Source: an uncultured Angelakisella sp.
Lineage (GTDB): Bacteria > Bacillota > Clostridia > Oscillospirales > Ruminococcaceae
Direction: 5' to 3'
DNA: 10,480 bases
Assembly: GCA_937914895.1 (NCBI GenBank)
Contig: CALGIL010000470.1
Coordinates: forward strand, 1 to 10,480
How positions within the stretch are numbered: position 1 is the first letter of the stretch; each line of letters opens with the position of its first letter. The notes beneath the pieces are model-generated. The model was not told the origin of the DNA. It made no database searches and worked only from the letters and a program-made list of their open reading frames with translations. Below, piece after piece: positions 1 to 6,930 of the stretch. The position numbers and the translations under genes are program-made.

Positions 1-165
1 CGGGGCCATGTCCCGCAGAGTGAAAAAGCAAACTTTTGATAAATCCAAGGCCCCGTGGGGTGGAGAAAAATATAAGAGGGGGGTGCGCCCCCTCTTGTAA
101 AAGTCTGCGGTTTTGCCGCACTCTGCCAATAGACTGCGGCGTGAGGTTGTGCCGTGTGGGAAAGC
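1..165. other. non-coding left flank
   Basis: No supportable gene. A short inverted repeat (CGGGGCC at 1-7 with GGCCCCG at 49-55) and a small palindrome (TGCGG/CCGCA near 107-119) are present, and the only element with a clear role is the terminator at 61-99. A 30-codon open frame from the ATG at 8 shows no family resemblance and its upstream region is cut by the window edge, so I do not call it. Confidence 0.5.
61..99 (-). terminator. intrinsic terminator of the ATPase gene
   Basis: The 9-bp stem AAGAGGGGG/CCCCCTCTT pairs 74-82 with 88-96 around a 5-nt loop and can be extended by weaker pairs to 71-99. Read leftward, the hairpin is followed directly by TATATTTTT, a good U-tract. It lies about 70 nt beyond the stop codon at 166. 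Read rightward there is no U-tract, so I assign it to the minus strand. Confidence 0.8.
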
Positions 166-1186
166 TTACTGACTGTCTTTTAAAAACTGCGCAATAACCT
201 CCCCGGTGACCCCCTCCACCTGGCCATAGTCCATGGCGTCCTTAAAGCAGGCCTCCAGGTCGTCGTGGAGGACCTTGGCCGCGGCGATGCGGGCGGACGC
301 CTGCTCCAGCATGTTTTGGGCGGCGGGCGTGGATGACCCGGTAGGCAGGCAGGTCCACCAGGTGGAATTTGTTGCGGGTGACAAAGCCAAGGCCAAGGCC
401 CGGCGCCAGCAGGTGGTCAATGCGGGTAAAGGGGGCCATGGGGCAGACGCAGGTGACCACGTCGTGGCCCGCCTCCAGCAGCAGGCGGCGCAGCTGGGCC
501 AAAAGCTCCGGCGCGGCAAAGCCCCAGGGGTCGTCAATGACATACAGCCTGGGGGCCAGGGCCGCCACAGTGTCGGTAAAGCAGACGGTTCCCTTGTTGG
601 TGACGGCGGACAGCAGGCGGATGGTCTCGGTCCCCGCGCCCTCCCCCCTGGGGATCTCGTTTTTTGCCAGGCGCTGGGCCAGGCGCAGAATCTTTTCCCG
701 GCTGCTGGCCTTGGCGGCAATGGCCCGCACCTCCCCCAGCAGGGCGTCCGCGCCGTACAGGTAGGACACCGATTCCTTGTGGCAGAGGGCGATGCGGTCG
801 GTGAGGTCAAAGATGCGCCCGCGGCAGGCAAACAGCCGGTCCTTGTCCCAGCACCCGCACAGGGAGACAATATTTTCATAGGCGCCGGGGTACCGGGGCT
901 CTATGGCGTGGGGCGGGGTGCCGTCGGCAATGGCCAGCCGGTGCCGGGGGAAGATAACGCCGTCCAGACTGTCCGCGTCGGAGGAGCAGTGGATCTCTTC
1001 AATGACCTCGGACCGCCGGGCCATGGCGTCGCTGAGCCTGTGCATCAGGGTGGACTTGCCGGTGCCCGGCCCGCCCTTAAGCACGGTAAGGCGCCAGCCT
1101 CCGCGTCGGTCCCCCATCTCGTCAAAGCGGGAGACAAACCCCTGCGGTGTGTTGGCCCCCATAAAGTATCGAAGTATTTTAGCCAT
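166..1186 (-). pseudogene. PRK06851-like tandem P-loop ATPase, frameshifted
   Basis: The product resembles the clostridial PRK06851 family, which has two fused P-loop NTPase modules and no established function. The ATG at 1186 is preceded by AAAGGAGGA at good spacing. The first module has an intact Walker A, GGPGTGKST (residues 38-46), then HCSSDADSLDGV (66-77) and an ADGTPPHAIEP stretch (87-97), as I remember for the family. The second module, around residues 200-285, keeps the family layout, but its P-loop position reads IDDPWGFAA (217-225), with no GxxGxGK. The upstream frame stops at 242. The family-like C-terminal helix (ASARIAAAKVLHDDLEACF and onward to the stop at 166) lies in the +1 frame. 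Removing one base between about 314 and 340 gives a continuous 339-residue protein, near the expected length. This is therefore one gene with a one-base insertion, either real decay or a sequencing error in the GC-rich run. Confidence 0.8.
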
Positions 1187-1268
1187 AGGTGTTCCTCCTT
1201 TAGTCTAAGGCCCCGGGCCAAAGTAATTGGATTTTTGGTCTATGCTATGCGTTTTCCGGCGTTTTTGC

Positions 1269-1297
1269 TACAATCCTGCCTTTGCAAAAGCTGTCAA
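1269..1297 (-). promoter_or_regulatory. candidate promoter of the ATPase gene
   Basis: On the minus strand a perfect TTGACA (1297-1292) is followed after 17 nt by ATTGTA (1274-1269), a weak -10. The -35 lies inside the spacer of the opposite-facing promoter at 1282-1310, so the two would compete for polymerase. The leader to the start at 1186 would be about 75 nt. Confidence 0.35.
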
Positions 1298-1310
1298 AAT
1301 CCGCTATAAT
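1282..1310 (+). promoter_or_regulatory. sigma-A promoter of the LTA-synthase-like operon
   Basis: TTGCAA (1282-1287) and a perfect TATAAT (1305-1310) are separated by exactly 17 nt, close to the sigma-A consensus. Transcription would start near 1317, leaving a leader of about 34 nt before the start at 1351. A second weaker extended -10 (TGCTACAAT, 1266-1274) lies just upstream. Confidence 0.75.
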
Positions 1311-1350
1311 GGGACCTTAGAAATGTTGGACGACGAAAGCGGGATGGGCG

Positions 1351-3378
1351 ATGGCAAACGATGGTCTTGGCGGCCGGCAGGGGGCCGTGGGGGGGACCGC
1401 GGACCCGGGGGACGGGGGGCGGACGCCTTTTAAAAGCCTTCTTGGGCGGGGGGTGTCCCGGTGGGGCGGATGGCTTTGGCTGCCCTGCTCCATTTTGTGG
1501 ATGGAGGCGGCGGCACGCCTTGCCACTTTGGGGCCCGCCTTCGACCGAAGCATTCTGTACCTTGTGCTGTTCAGCGGCGCCTACGGCCTTGCCGCCTGCT
1601 TTTTGTGCGGCCTGTTTAAAAAGCGGGGGCCATTGGCCGGCCTGATTTTTCTGGGGGTGCTGTGGATTTACTGCGGCGTCCAGATGGTGTACTACGACAT
1701 CTTTGATACCTTTGCCACCTTTTTTTCGGCCGCCGGGGCCGGGGACGCCATGCAGTTCGGCGACATCATCCTGGGGGCCGTGGGGCATATGCTGCCCTGG
1801 CTTTTGCTGACGGGGGCGCCGCTGCCTCTGTGTGGGCTGGCGTGGCGCCGTGGGTGGCTGCGGCAGGTCCGGGGCGGGCGTGCCCGGTGGACCGCCCTGG
1901 GGCTGGCGGCGGCGCTGCAGCTGTCCGGGGCGGTGCTGACCCTGGCAGCAGCCGGGGGCCCGCCCACCGACCGCCAGCTGTACACCGACACCTTTCTGCC
2001 GGTGGCGTCGGCGGGGCGGTTTGGCTTTGCCACCGGGGCGCGCATCAACTTGCGGGAGATGCTTCTGCCCACCGCCCCCCAGCTGCCCCCCCTGGAGGAG
2101 GGCCAAGGGCCGGCGATAGAGCACCCCGGGGACTACCATATGCTGGACATCGACTTTGACGCCCTGCTGGAGCGGGATAAATCGGACCCCGACCTCCGCT
2201 TTCTCCACAGCTTTTTCCGGCAGGAGGTCCCCACCCGGAAAAACGCCTGCACCGGGGCCTTTGCGGGCAAAAACCTCATTGTGCTTACCTGCGAAAGCTT
2301 TTCGCCCCTGGCGGTGGACCCCCAGCTGACCCCCAGCCTCTGGCGGCTGGCGGAAGAGGGGGTGTCCTTTCAAAACTTCTACTGCCCCCTGTGGGGGGTC
2401 AGCACCACCGACGGCGAGTACGCCCACCTGACGGGGCTTATCCCCAAGGTGAACACCTGGAGCCTGTGGCAGTCGTCGGAAAACCGCATGGCCTTTACCC
2501 TGGGCAACCAGCTGCGGGACCGGGGCTATACCACCCTTGCCTACCACGACCACCAGTATGACTACTACCACCGGGACCTTTCCCATCCCAATCTGGGCTA
2601 TACCTACAAGGGGGTGGGGGGCGGCCTGGACCTGACCCCCGCCTGGCCCGAATCGGACCTGGAAATGATGGAGCGGACGGTGGACGACTACATTGACAGC
2701 CGGCCCTTTCACGTCTACTACATGACGGTCAGCGGCCACATCGCCTACGACTTCCGCCACAACGACATGGCCAAAAAGCATGAGGCGGAGGTCAGCGGCC
2801 TGCCGTATTCCCAGGGGGCGCGGGCCTACGCCGCCTGCACCGTGGAGCTGGACCGCGCCCTGGGGTACCTGATGGGGCGGCTGGAGGAGGCGGGCATTGC
2901 CGACGATACCGTCATCGCCCTTACCGCCGACCACTACCCCTACGGCCTAAGCCGGGGGCAGATGGCCGAGCTTGCCGGCGCCCCCGTGGAGGGAATGGAG
3001 CTGTACCACAACGCCTTTTACCTGTGGAGCGGCGACATGGGCCCCCTGGAGGGCCTGACGGTGGACAAGGTCTGCACCACCCAGGACATTCTGCCCACGC
3101 TGTCCAACCTGATGGGGCTGGATTACGATTCCCGCCTGCTGGTGGGCAATGACATCTTCAGCGAGGCCCAGGGCCTGGTTATTTTTGCGGATTACAGCTG
3201 GATGACCGACCGGGGCCGGTACGACAGCGGCACCGGGCGCTTTACCCCGGCCCCGGGGGCGTCCCGGGAGGGGGAAGACGCCTACGTGCAGTCGATCCAC
3301 CGGCGGGTGGCACAGCTGTACCGCGCCAGCGCCATGGTGCTGGACAATGACTATTACGCGGCGGTGCTGCCCCAATAG
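1351..3378 (+). CDS. LTA synthase family phosphoglycerol transferase
   Basis: This is a 675-residue membrane enzyme of the LtaS/MdoB (COG1368, sulfatase-fold) family. Members transfer glycerol-phosphate from phosphatidylglycerol to a growing polymer or glycan outside the cell, releasing diacylglycerol. Five hydrophobic segments (about 40-60, 67-89, 94-115, 138-165 and 180-201) precede the catalytic domain, the LtaS arrangement. Catalytic-site equivalents are visible: E315 in LTCESF, the probable nucleophile T352 in STTDGEY, H463 in SGH, and D527-H528 in TADHYPYG. These match the Glu, Thr, Asp and His metal or substrate ligands known for LtaS. The start is uncertain: the ATG at 1351 fits the promoter but has only a weak GGGA ribosome site, and the first 30 residues are Gly-rich and low-complexity. 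A later GTG at 1387 is possible. An aminotransferase gene follows after 25 nt. The polymer made (type I LTA or another) cannot be told from sequence. Confidence 0.9.
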   Translation: MANDGLGGRQGAVGGTADPGDGGRTPFKSLLGRGVSRWGGWLWLPCSILWMEAAARLATLGPAFDRSILYLVLFSGAYGLAACFLCGLFKKRGPLAGLIFLGVLWIYCGVQMVYYDIFDTFATFFSAAGAGDAMQFGDIILGAVGHMLPWLLLTGAPLPLCGLAWRRGWLRQVRGGRARWTALGLAAALQLSGAVLTLAAAGGPPTDRQLYTDTFLPVASAGRFGFATGARINLREMLLPTAPQLPPLEEGQGPAIEHPGDYHMLDIDFDALLERDKSDPDLRFLHSFFRQEVPTRKNACTGAFAGKNLIVLTCESFSPLAVDPQLTPSLWRLAEEGVSFQNFYCPLWGVSTTDGEYAHLTGLIPKVNTWSLWQSSENRMAFTLGNQLRDRGYTTLAYHDHQYDYYHRDLSHPNLGYTYKGVGGGLDLTPAWPESDLEMMERTVDDYIDSRPFHVYYMTVSGHIAYDFRHNDMAKKHEAEVSGLPYSQGARAYAACTVELDRALGYLMGRLEEAGIADDTVIALTADHYPYGLSRGQMAELAGAPVEGMELYHNAFYLWSGDMGPLEGLTVDKVCTTQDILPTLSNLMGLDYDSRLLVGNDIFSEAQGLVIFADYSWMTDRGRYDSGTGRFTPAPGASREGEDAYVQSIHRRVAQLYRASAMVLDNDYYAAVLPQ

Positions 3379-3403
3379 AAAAAAAGCAAAGGAGTGTTGT
3401 CCC

Positions 3404-4582
3404 ATGGAGTACGATTTTGACCGCATCATCCCCCGGGAGGGGACCCGGTCGGAGAAATACAGCAGAAAGACCCTGGAGGAGAAGTTTGGCAACCCCGATG
3501 CCATCCCTATGTGGGTGGCGGACATGGACTTCCAGTGTGCGCCCCCCATTGTGGAGGCGGTCACCCGGCGGGCCGCCCACGGCATTTACGGCTACACCTC
3601 CCGGGACGACGAATATTTTGAGGCCATTGCCGGCTGGCAGCGCCGCCGCCACGGGTGGGACATTCAGAAGGACTGGATCTGCTATACCGCCGGGGTGGTG
3701 CCCGCCGTCTGCTACGTGCTGCTGGCCTGTACCCGGCCCGGGGACAAGGTGCTTATTCAGGAGCCGGTGTACCACCCCTTCCGGAATACCGCGGAGGGGC
3801 TGGACCGGGGGGTGGAGGTAAACCCCCTGGTGCTGCGGGACGGGCGCTGGCAGATGGACTTTGAGGACCTGGAAAAAAAGGCGGCGGACCCCGGCGTCAA
3901 GGTACTGATCCTTTGCAGCCCCCACAACCCCGTGGGCCGGGTGTGGACCCGGGAGGAGCTTCTCCGGGTGGGGGAGATCTGCCTGCGCCACGGCCTTCTC
4001 ATCCTGTCCGACGAGATTCATAACGACCTCATTATGCCGGGGCACCGGCACACCGTTTTTGCCGGCCTGAGCCCGGAGCTTGCGGCAAGGACCGTCACCT
4101 GCACCTCCCCCAGCAAGACCTTCAACCTGGCGGGGATGCAAAGCTCCTCCATCATCATCCCCGACGCGGACCTGCGGGGGCGGTACCGGGCGGTGCTGCA
4201 AAAGCTGCATCTCGGCGGCCAGAATCCCTTTGGCATGGCGGCCACCGTGGCCGCCTACAACCAGTGCGGGGACTGGGTGGACCAGGCGGTGGGGTACATC
4301 CACCAAAACTTTCTGACCCTGCGGGACGGCCTGCAAAAGACGATGCCAAAGGCGGTGGTCTATCCCCTGGAGGGCACCTACCTTGCCTGGGCGGATCTGT
4401 CCGCCTACCTGGAGGATGGGCCGGAGCCCGCGGAGGTCCAGGTGGGCCGCAGGGCCGGCGTGGCCCTGGACGGGGGCACCTGGTTTGGGCAGGGGGGCAG
4501 GGGGTGCCTGCGGTTTAACCTGGCCTGCCCCCGCAGCCTGGTGGTGCGGGCGGTGGGGCAGATTGCCGCCGCCCTGGGGTAA
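3404..4582 (+). CDS. MalY/PatB-type PLP aminotransferase (putative C-S lyase)
   Basis: This 392-residue cytosolic fold-type I PLP enzyme belongs to the MalY/PatB group, whose characterised members cleave the C-S bond of cystathionine or cysteine conjugates to pyruvate, ammonia and a thiol. The N-terminus (IPMWVADMDFQCAPPI) is the group's hallmark. SPHNPVGRVW is the conserved Asn loop, D203 in LSDEIHNDL contacts the cofactor ring nitrogen, K238 in SPSKTFNLAG is the Schiff-base lysine, and R370 in LRFNLACPR should bind the substrate carboxylate. Length is normal for the family. The frame is open upstream to 3347, but AAAGGAG (3388-3394) lies 9 nt before the ATG at 3404, fixing the start. It is probably cotranscribed with the LTA-synthase-like gene, without an obvious metabolic link. 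The exact substrate is not predictable; an aminotransferase role is the alternative. Confidence 0.92.
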   Translation: MEYDFDRIIPREGTRSEKYSRKTLEEKFGNPDAIPMWVADMDFQCAPPIVEAVTRRAAHGIYGYTSRDDEYFEAIAGWQRRRHGWDIQKDWICYTAGVVPAVCYVLLACTRPGDKVLIQEPVYHPFRNTAEGLDRGVEVNPLVLRDGRWQMDFEDLEKKAADPGVKVLILCSPHNPVGRVWTREELLRVGEICLRHGLLILSDEIHNDLIMPGHRHTVFAGLSPELAARTVTCTSPSKTFNLAGMQSSSIIIPDADLRGRYRAVLQKLHLGGQNPFGMAATVAAYNQCGDWVDQAVGYIHQNFLTLRDGLQKTMPKAVVYPLEGTYLAWADLSAYLEDGPEPAEVQVGRRAGVALDGGTWFGQGGRGCLRFNLACPRSLVVRAVGQIAAALG

Positions 4583-4618
4583 GGGGCGGTCCCTTACGCC
4601 GCTACTTTAAGTTTATTA

Positions 4619-4651
4619 CGGGCGGGCCTGTCAGTGGGCCTGCCCGCTTTT
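4619..4651 (+). terminator. terminator of the LTA synthase-aminotransferase operon
   Basis: A 10-bp GC-rich stem with one G-T pair (4619-4628 with 4637-4646) closes an 8-nt loop and is followed by CTTTT. It lies 36 nt after the aminotransferase stop codon. Confidence 0.8.
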
Positions 4652-4654
4652 CGC

Positions 4655-4691
4655 AAAAATCAAAACCCCCCGGCCATAGGACCGGGGGGTT
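4655..4691 (-). terminator. terminator of the lipid kinase operon
   Basis: The perfect 10-bp stem AACCCCCCGG/CCGGGGGGTT (4664-4673 with 4682-4691) has an 8-nt loop. Read leftward it is followed by TTTTGATTTTT. It lies 46 nt beyond the kinase stop, so the two convergent operons each have their own terminator. Confidence 0.85.
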
Positions 4692-4737
4692 GGCTGATTT
4701 GCGGGGCCAAAGGCAACAAAATCCGGCGGCGGCGCCG

Positions 4738-5703
4738 TCAGGGCCGGGCGGACCCGGCCAAAACCGGTTCCTCCCAAAGGGCCGCCCCCAGGCGTGGGGG
4801 CAGAAGCAGGCGGACCGCCCCGGGCAGCACTTCGGCGTCGATGTGGTCGTCCTGAAAGCACTCCCCGTCCGCGCACAGGGTGATGGGGCTGTCGTACCGG
4901 ATGCTGATTTTTCTGCACCGCGCGTAGGTAATCAGCCGCTTCAGGTCCGGGTCCACAAAATGGAGCCCCTTTTTGTACTTGCCGATGATCTTCAAAATCA
5001 TGGGGCGGCTGATGCGGGGGACCATGCAGACGTCCATCAGGCCGTCAAAGGGGTCGGCGGCGGGGGCCCCCCTGTAATTGCCGCCGTAAAACTGCCCGTT
5101 GCCCATGACGGTCAAAATGGCGTTCGTCTCCACCACCGGCCCGTCGTCCAGGACGATTCGGGAGCGGCAGCCCAGCTTGTGGAAAAACGTATAGACGATG
5201 GACAGGTTGTAGGCCCCAGAGCCGGACACCCCCGGCAGGCGCTTGAAGCGGGGCATGTTGCTTGCCACGTCGGCATCCAGGCCCGCGTTGCACAGGTTGA
5301 GGCAGACCATGCCGTTAAACCGGATGGCGTCCGCCCGGACCACCTCCCCGGCCAGCTGGGCGGGGACGCTGGTAAAATCCCGGTGGGGAAAGCTGCGGAT
5401 GAAGTCGTTGCCGCTGCCGCAGGGGAACAGCCCCACGCTGGCCCGGGGAAAGTCCAGAATGCCGCTGGCCACCTCCCGGGCCGTGCCGTCCCCGCCGCAG
5501 GCGTAAAAGCGCAGCTCCCGCCCGGTGTGGGCCGGGTCGCCGCACTGCCGACGGACGTACTCCACGGCGTCCCGGGGGGCCTTGGTGGTGTAGACCACAT
5601 AGGAATCCTGCCGCCCGGCAAAGGCCGCGGCAATTTTGGGCACCATTTCCCTGGCCGGGTCGGCCTTTCCGGCCACGGGGTTGATGATGAAAAAGTGCTT
5701 CAT
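4738..5703 (-). CDS. diacylglycerol/lipid kinase (DagK/YegS family)
   Basis: This 321-residue kinase of the DAGK catalytic family would phosphorylate diacylglycerol or a related lipid at the inner face of the membrane. The N-terminal nucleotide-binding lobe has NPVAGK (8-13), the signature GGDGT (70-74) and PCGSGND (94-100). The C-terminal beta-rich lobe has the GNGQFYGG stretch and a terminal ADGE, as in soluble DgkB/YegS enzymes, and there are no membrane helices. Ribosome site GGGAGG lies about 9 nt before the ATG. The ATG overlaps the stop of the upstream acetyltransferase gene (ATGA, 5703-5700), so translation is probably coupled. In Gram-positive bacteria DgkB recycles diacylglycerol released by LTA synthesis. 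The LTA-synthase-like gene nearby makes that role attractive, but it lies in a separate convergent operon. The lipid specificity is not shown by the sequence. Confidence 0.93.
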   Translation of the reverse strand: MKHFFIINPVAGKADPAREMVPKIAAAFAGRQDSYVVYTTKAPRDAVEYVRRQCGDPAHTGRELRFYACGGDGTAREVASGILDFPRASVGLFPCGSGNDFIRSFPHRDFTSVPAQLAGEVVRADAIRFNGMVCLNLCNAGLDADVASNMPRFKRLPGVSGSGAYNLSIVYTFFHKLGCRSRIVLDDGPVVETNAILTVMGNGQFYGGNYRGAPAADPFDGLMDVCMVPRISRPMILKIIGKYKKGLHFVDPDLKRLITYARCRKISIRYDSPITLCADGECFQDDHIDAEVLPGAVRLLLPPRLGAALWEEPVLAGSARP

Positions 5704-6152
5704 AGGGCGTCCTCCCTGTCCCGGACCATCTGGCGGTAGGGCAGCCCGGTAAAGCCCAGCCGCGCGTACAGGGCCGCCGCGCCGGCATTTTCCCCGGTTA
5801 CCTCCAGGCGAAAGCGCCGGGCGTCGGGGTACTCCGCAAACAGCCAGGCAAAAAACCGGGTGCCGTACCCCCGGCCCCTGGCGCGGGGCTGCAGGTAAAG
5901 CTCGTCCACCAGCACCACAAGGCCCCCCACCTCGGCGGAAAAGGTAAAGGCCAAAACGGCGTACCCCGCGGGGCCCTCCTCGTCCTCCAGCATCAGCCCC
6001 CGCGCCAGGGGGGACCCCTCCAGACAGGTCCGGAAGGTGTCCGGAAAAACACAGTCCGGCACCGGGTGGGCCACGGCGGGGGAATGGTAAAAATCCCGGC
6101 ACATGGACAAAAACACGCTTTGGTCCCGGGGGCAGAAACTTCGGATGATCAT
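5700..6152 (-). CDS. GNAT family N-acetyltransferase
   Basis: This 150-residue single-domain GNAT protein would transfer an acetyl group from acetyl-CoA to an unknown amine. The N-terminus MIIRSFCPRD is typical of the fold. The acetyl-CoA pyrophosphate loop is RARGRGYG (90-97), after the strand VLVDELYLQP, and the C-terminal motif NAGAAALYARLGF (122-134) is the usual motif B. The frame is open to an ATG at 6254, but that lies upstream of the promoter at 6191-6220. I therefore take the ATG at 6152, which follows GAAGAGG at somewhat long spacing. It is the first gene of a two-gene operon and its stop overlaps the lipid kinase start. Substrate unknown. Confidence 0.88.
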   Translation of the reverse strand: MIIRSFCPRDQSVFLSMCRDFYHSPAVAHPVPDCVFPDTFRTCLEGSPLARGLMLEDEEGPAGYAVLAFTFSAEVGGLVVLVDELYLQPRARGRGYGTRFFAWLFAEYPDARRFRLEVTGENAGAAALYARLGFTGLPYRQMVRDREDAL

Positions 6153-6190
6153 AGACAGAGGCACCTCTTCCGCAATGAACTGTATCTCCC

Positions 6191-6220
6191 ATTCTAACAC
6201 CTCCGCCCCGGCAAAGACAA
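6191..6220 (-). promoter_or_regulatory. promoter of the acetyltransferase-lipid kinase operon
   Basis: On the minus strand TTGTCT (6220-6215) and TAGAAT (6196-6191) are 18 nt apart. The -10 carries an upstream TGT, making it an extended -10. The predicted leader to the start at 6152 is about 30 nt, which supports the shorter acetyltransferase start. Confidence 0.6.
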
Positions 6221-6291
6221 GCCATAGACGCCCAAAGGGCCCGCGCCGGCGCAAAAGATACGGAAAACCGGTGGTATTTTGGGCCCCGCGG

Positions 6292-6300
6292 TGCTATAAT
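6292..6300 (+). promoter_or_regulatory. extended -10 promoter of the phosphoribosyltransferase gene
   Basis: TGCTATAAT (6292-6300) is a perfect extended -10. No good -35 lies 16-18 nt upstream (TGGTAT at 6272-6277 is the nearest), which is usual for extended -10 promoters. The leader to 6352 is about 45 nt. Confidence 0.65.
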
Positions 6301-6351
6301 AGTTCTGTTTGACACCCGGGGGAATTTTTTGTTTACAAGGAGAGAAGCAGC

Positions 6352-6903
6352 ATGGAATATTATGAGATCAATGTGGCTGGCGTCACCCGGCAGCTGCCGG
6401 TGGTCCCAATCAGCGACAGCATGTCCATTGCGTCCTTTGTCATTTTCGGCGACACCGACATTGTGGAGCCCTGCGCCCGCGCCCTGGCCCAGCGCCTGCC
6501 TAAGGACATCGACTACCTCATTACCGCCGAGGCCAAAAGCATCCCGCTGATTTACGAAATGGCCAAGGTGATGAAGATGCCCCGCTACCTCATCGCCCGC
6601 AAGTCGGTCAAGGGCTACATGGTCAATCCCATCGTCACCAAGGTGCATTCCATCACCACCCAGCACCAGCAGATCCTCTGCCTGGACGAGGACGACATCA
6701 AGCTCATCAAGGGCGCCAGAATGGCCATTGTGGACGACGTCATCTCCACCGGCAGCTCCCTGGCGGCGGTGGAGCACCTGGTGGAATCGGCGGGGGGCAC
6801 CGTGGTGGCCCGGGCGGCCATTCTGGCCGAGGGCGACGCCGCCAACCGGGAGGACATTATTTATCTTGGGACCATCCCGCTGTTTTTTAAGGACAAAGAG
6901 TAA
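6352..6903 (+). CDS. Apt-like purine phosphoribosyltransferase
   Basis: This 183-residue cytosolic type I phosphoribosyltransferase resembles proteins annotated in Clostridia as adenine phosphoribosyltransferase. Such enzymes convert a purine base plus PRPP to the nucleotide and pyrophosphate. The PRPP-binding loop is VDDVISTGSS (127-136), the two acidic residues followed by the TG loop. ITAEAKSIPLIYEMA (57-71) is the conserved first substrate loop, and ARKSVKGYM (82-90) carries the basic residues expected near pyrophosphate. AAGGAGAG lies 8 nt before the ATG. It appears monocistronic: divergent from the acetyltransferase and with no clean U-tract terminator before the structured region downstream. 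The base specificity (adenine, xanthine or guanine) and a possible regulatory role, as in PurR-like relatives, cannot be settled by eye. Confidence 0.88.
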   Translation: MEYYEINVAGVTRQLPVVPISDSMSIASFVIFGDTDIVEPCARALAQRLPKDIDYLITAEAKSIPLIYEMAKVMKMPRYLIARKSVKGYMVNPIVTKVHSITTQHQQILCLDEDDIKLIKGARMAIVDDVISTGSSLAAVEHLVESAGGTVVARAAILAEGDAANREDIIYLGTIPLFFKDKE

Positions 6904-6930
6904 CCATCGGCGGTAAGCCTATTTTAGCGC

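Noticed and set aside
8..100. 30-codon open frame at the left edge (MSRRVKKQTFDK...)
   Set aside because: Too short to judge, overlaps the terminator hairpin, and the ribosome-site region is cut off by the window edge.
314..320. C CCA AAA heptamer as a programmed -1 frameshift site in the ATPase
   Set aside because: The downstream coding frame is +1 relative to the upstream frame, so a -1 slip would not reach it.
233..1309. 358-codon open frame on the plus strand opposite the ATPase
   Set aside because: It is the antisense shadow of the P-loop ATPase gene, with low-complexity Gly/Gln/Ala-rich translation and no family features. High GC makes such frames common here.
1294..2934. 546-codon minus-strand open frame opposite the LTA-synthase-like gene
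   Set aside because: Its translation is Pro/Gly/Gln/His-rich and antisense to a clear five-helix sulfatase-fold enzyme.
6309..6337. TTGACA at 6309-6314 as a second promoter of the phosphoribosyltransferase gene
   Set aside because: The -10 positions 17-18 nt downstream (TTTACA or TTACAA) are poor and the start would fall on the ribosome binding site. The extended -10 at 6292-6300 is much better.
5704..6777. Upstream extension of the lipid kinase frame (total 679 codons)
   Set aside because: The frame is merely open through the acetyltransferase and phosphoribosyltransferase genes. The kinase motifs begin at the ATG at 5703, which has its own ribosome site.
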